From assembly GCA_937886325.1 (NCBI GenBank), contig CALABV010000061.1:1-7110 (forward strand): a stretch of DNA of 7,110 nucleotides, given 5' to 3'. The position numbers and the translations under genes are program-made. The DNA comes from an uncultured Geobacter sp. Its GTDB lineage: Bacteria; Desulfobacterota; Desulfuromonadia; Geobacterales; Geobacteraceae. Below are positions 5,590-7,110 of the stretch, one piece after another. Position 1 is the first letter of the stretch, and each line of letters begins with the position of its first letter. Under the pieces are notes generated by a model. That model searched no databases. It worked only from the letters and a program-made list of their open reading frames with translations, and had not been told where the DNA came from.

Positions 5590-5662
5590 TGTATGGTTCA
5601 GCGATTGTGTGAAAGATTCGCTCCTGTATGCGAGTGGAGCGTGCTGTATCACTGGAGATTTG

Positions 5663-6379
5663 ATGCGCGTATCAGGACACGGGGCGGAGAGCCTCAGAAA
5701 CATAACCCTTACAAGAAATTTCACCAAGCACGCCGAAGGGTCGGTGCTCGTGGAGTTCGGCGACACCAAGGTGATCTGCACCGCCTCCATTGAGGAGGGG
5801 GTCCCACCCTTTCTTCGGGGAAAGGGCTCGGGGTGGCTGACCGCCGAGTATTCCATGCTTCCCCGCGCCACGCAGACCCGCTCGCCCCGTGAATCCTCCA
5901 GGGGGAAAGTCGGCGGCCGTACCCATGAGATTCAGCGGCTTATCGGCCGTTCGCTCCGTGCGGTAACGGACCTGTCGCTGTTGGGGGAGCGTACGCTTTT
6001 TATCGACTGCGACGTGATTCAGGCTGATGGCGGAACCCGGACCGCTTCCATTACGGGTGCGTATGTCGCTTTGGTCGATGCAGTGAGGACATTATGCTCG
6101 TCTGGAGAACTGTCCGTCAATCCCGTGAAGGAGGCGGTTGCCGCCGTGAGCGTCGGTATCGTCGACGGCGCGGTCCTGCTTGATCTCGATTACCAGGAGG
6201 ACTCCGCCGCCGAAGTCGATATGAACTTTGTCATGACCTCCTCGAACCGATTTGTTGAAGTGCAGGGGACCGCCGAGGGGAAGCCGTTCACTATCCTGGA
6301 AATGGATGCAATGCGCGACCTGGCGATCTCCGGCATCACTCAGTTGTTCGAGATCCAGAGAGAGGCTCTTGAGCGGTGA
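5663..6379 (+). CDS. rph: Ribonuclease PH (tRNA 3'-end phosphorolytic exoribonuclease)
   Basis: RNase PH trims nucleotides after the CCA end of tRNA precursors, using phosphate and releasing nucleoside diphosphates; it works as a ring-shaped hexamer. ATG 5663 gives 238 aa, exactly the usual length, with GGAGA 4 bases upstream. The open frame to GTG 5609 is not homologous and is rejected. The order is canonical: TRNFTKHAEGSVLVEFGDTKVICTA at about 17-41, GRTHEIQRLIGRSLRA with R86 in GGR, the phosphate-binding GGTRTASITGA with G124-T125-R126 at standard numbering, and the acidic active-site stretch EDSAAEVDMN (179-188; D180 and D186 are the likely catalytic or metal acids). The N-terminal RxDGR-like motif is altered to MRVSGH. 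Its stop overlaps the rdgB start by 4 bases, a common bacterial pairing, and a tRNA gene follows. Confidence 0.96.
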   Translation: MRVSGHGAESLRNITLTRNFTKHAEGSVLVEFGDTKVICTASIEEGVPPFLRGKGSGWLTAEYSMLPRATQTRSPRESSRGKVGGRTHEIQRLIGRSLRAVTDLSLLGERTLFIDCDVIQADGGTRTASITGAYVALVDAVRTLCSSGELSVNPVKEAVAAVSVGIVDGAVLLDLDYQEDSAAEVDMNFVMTSSNRFVEVQGTAEGKPFTILEMDAMRDLAISGITQLFEIQREALER

Positions 6380-6972
6380 GGGAACTCCTGGTTGCCACCG
6401 GAAATAAGGGGAAGCTCGCCGAAATCGGGAGAATCCTCGACGGGTGCGTCGAAAGGCTCTATTCTTTGGCGGATTTTCCCGACATCCCTCCTGTGATGGA
6501 AGACGGCGCCACTTTCGAAGCCAATGCCCGTAAAAAGGCCATGACCGCGGCGTTTGCGACCGGTATCCCCGTATTGGCTGATGATTCGGGGTTGGTGGTG
6601 GATGCCCTCGATGGGCGTCCCGGGGTATTTTCGGCTCGATTTGCAGGCGAAGGAAGCAGTGACGCGGATAACAATGAAAGGCTGCTCCGTGAGCTTGCGG
6701 GGGTTGCCGGTGACAAGAGGACCGCATCTTTTCGTTGTGCTGTGGCCCTCTGCTTCCCGGACGGTTCGTGCCGGGTTTTCCAGGGAGAATTGAAAGGGGT
6801 TGTACTTGACAGCCCCCGGGGTGACGGTGGGTTCGGGTACGATCCGCTCTTTCTGGTTCCTGACTATGGGAAAACGCTGGCCGAGCTTGATATGGACATC
6901 AAAAACCGAATCAGTCACCGGGGGAAAGCCCTGGAAGGCCTGAGGGACTTTCTTTCCCGGCAAACCGGCTGA
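6376..6972 (+). CDS. rdgB: RdgB/HAM1 family non-canonical purine NTP pyrophosphatase (dITP/XTPase)
   Basis: This enzyme hydrolyses dITP, ITP and XTP to monophosphates plus pyrophosphate, keeping deaminated purines out of DNA and RNA. The product of 198 aa is of normal family length. Family motifs in order: ATGNKGKL (7-14), the phosphate/nucleotide-binding start; FEANARKKA near 50-58; ADDSGLVVDALDGRPGVFSARFAG from about 68, with the metal-binding acids D69 and D70; GFGYDPLF (152-159), which lines the base pocket; and the C-terminal SHRGKAL. The start is GTG 6376, whose GTGA overlaps the rph stop TGA, implying translational coupling; GAGAGAGG about 11 bases upstream is a distant ribosome-binding site. 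RNase PH and RdgB are adjacent or even fused in many bacteria. No hairpin terminator is seen before the tRNA promoter. Confidence 0.96.
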   Translation: MRELLVATGNKGKLAEIGRILDGCVERLYSLADFPDIPPVMEDGATFEANARKKAMTAAFATGIPVLADDSGLVVDALDGRPGVFSARFAGEGSSDADNNERLLRELAGVAGDKRTASFRCAVALCFPDGSCRVFQGELKGVVLDSPRGDGGFGYDPLFLVPDYGKTLAELDMDIKNRISHRGKALEGLRDFLSRQTG

Positions 6973-6987
6973 TGCCTGGAAAAAAGC

Positions 6988-7016
6988 TTGCACTCCCATG
7001 TTCGGCATGGTATAAA
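6988..7016 (+). promoter_or_regulatory. tRNA-Pro promoter
   Basis: TTGCAC (6988-6993) and TATAAA (7011-7016) are separated by exactly 17 bases, with transcription expected near 7022, about 8 bases before the mature tRNA. The spacer holds the palindrome CCATG-TTCGG-CATGG (6996-7010), which ends at the base before the -10 box. Confidence 0.6.
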
Positions 7017-7030
7017 TATGCTCTTTTTAT

Positions 7031-7108
<78 letters not shown>

Positions 7109-7110
7109 AG

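Noticed and set aside
5609..5662. N-terminal extension of RNase PH from GTG 5609
   Set aside because: The extra 18 residues match nothing in the family, whereas ATG 5663 with GGAGA upstream gives the standard 238-aa protein and canonical residue numbering.
5488..5793. Plus-strand 101-codon frame overlapping the rph leader and 5' end
   Set aside because: It begins within the -35 region and runs out of frame through conserved rph codons, with no ribosome-binding site or recognisable motif.

Overview
The window looks like ordinary chromosome from a Desulfuromonadales/Geobacter-like member of the Desulfobacterota. I infer this from the resemblance of the RpoD (long acidic linker, classical sigma-70 core) and RNase PH sequences to that group as I remember them, from GC-rich coding DNA with AT-rich gaps, and from the sigma-54-type promoter; no search was run. 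All genes are on the + strand.

Layout: (1) 2-808, the 3' part of dnaG (primase), followed at 866-2626 by rpoD (primary sigma factor). This is the tail of the classical macromolecular-synthesis operon and it ends at a perfect long-stem terminator. (2) 2717-3844, a THUMP-domain class I rRNA methyltransferase of the RlmL/YpsC type. (3) 3845-4311, a 467-base AT-rich gap with a near-consensus sigma-54 promoter and a leader of about 230 nt. (4) 4312-4836, a six-helix AmiS/UreI-like inner-membrane channel with a strong terminator. (5) 5111-5383, a 90-residue DUF4242 (SCO4226-like, nickel-responsive family) protein with its own promoter and terminator. (6) 5663-6972, rph (RNase PH) and rdgB (dITP/XTP pyrophosphatase) overlapping by 4 bases, behind a TTGACA promoter and a folded leader. 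(7) 7031-7108, tRNA-Pro(UGG) with its own promoter and encoded CCA.

Most of the window is housekeeping: replication priming, transcription initiation, rRNA modification, tRNA 3' maturation (RNase PH) beside a tRNA gene, and nucleotide-pool sanitation. The accessory part is 3845-5450. There a putative amide/urea channel under apparent sigma-54 control sits beside a member of a nickel-responsive protein family, with no urease or amidase gene in view. I see no mobile element, CRISPR array, pseudogene or evidence for a wholly new system. The most interesting part is the regulatory DNA and RNA leader in front of the AmiS/UreI-like gene, followed by the folded rph leader.
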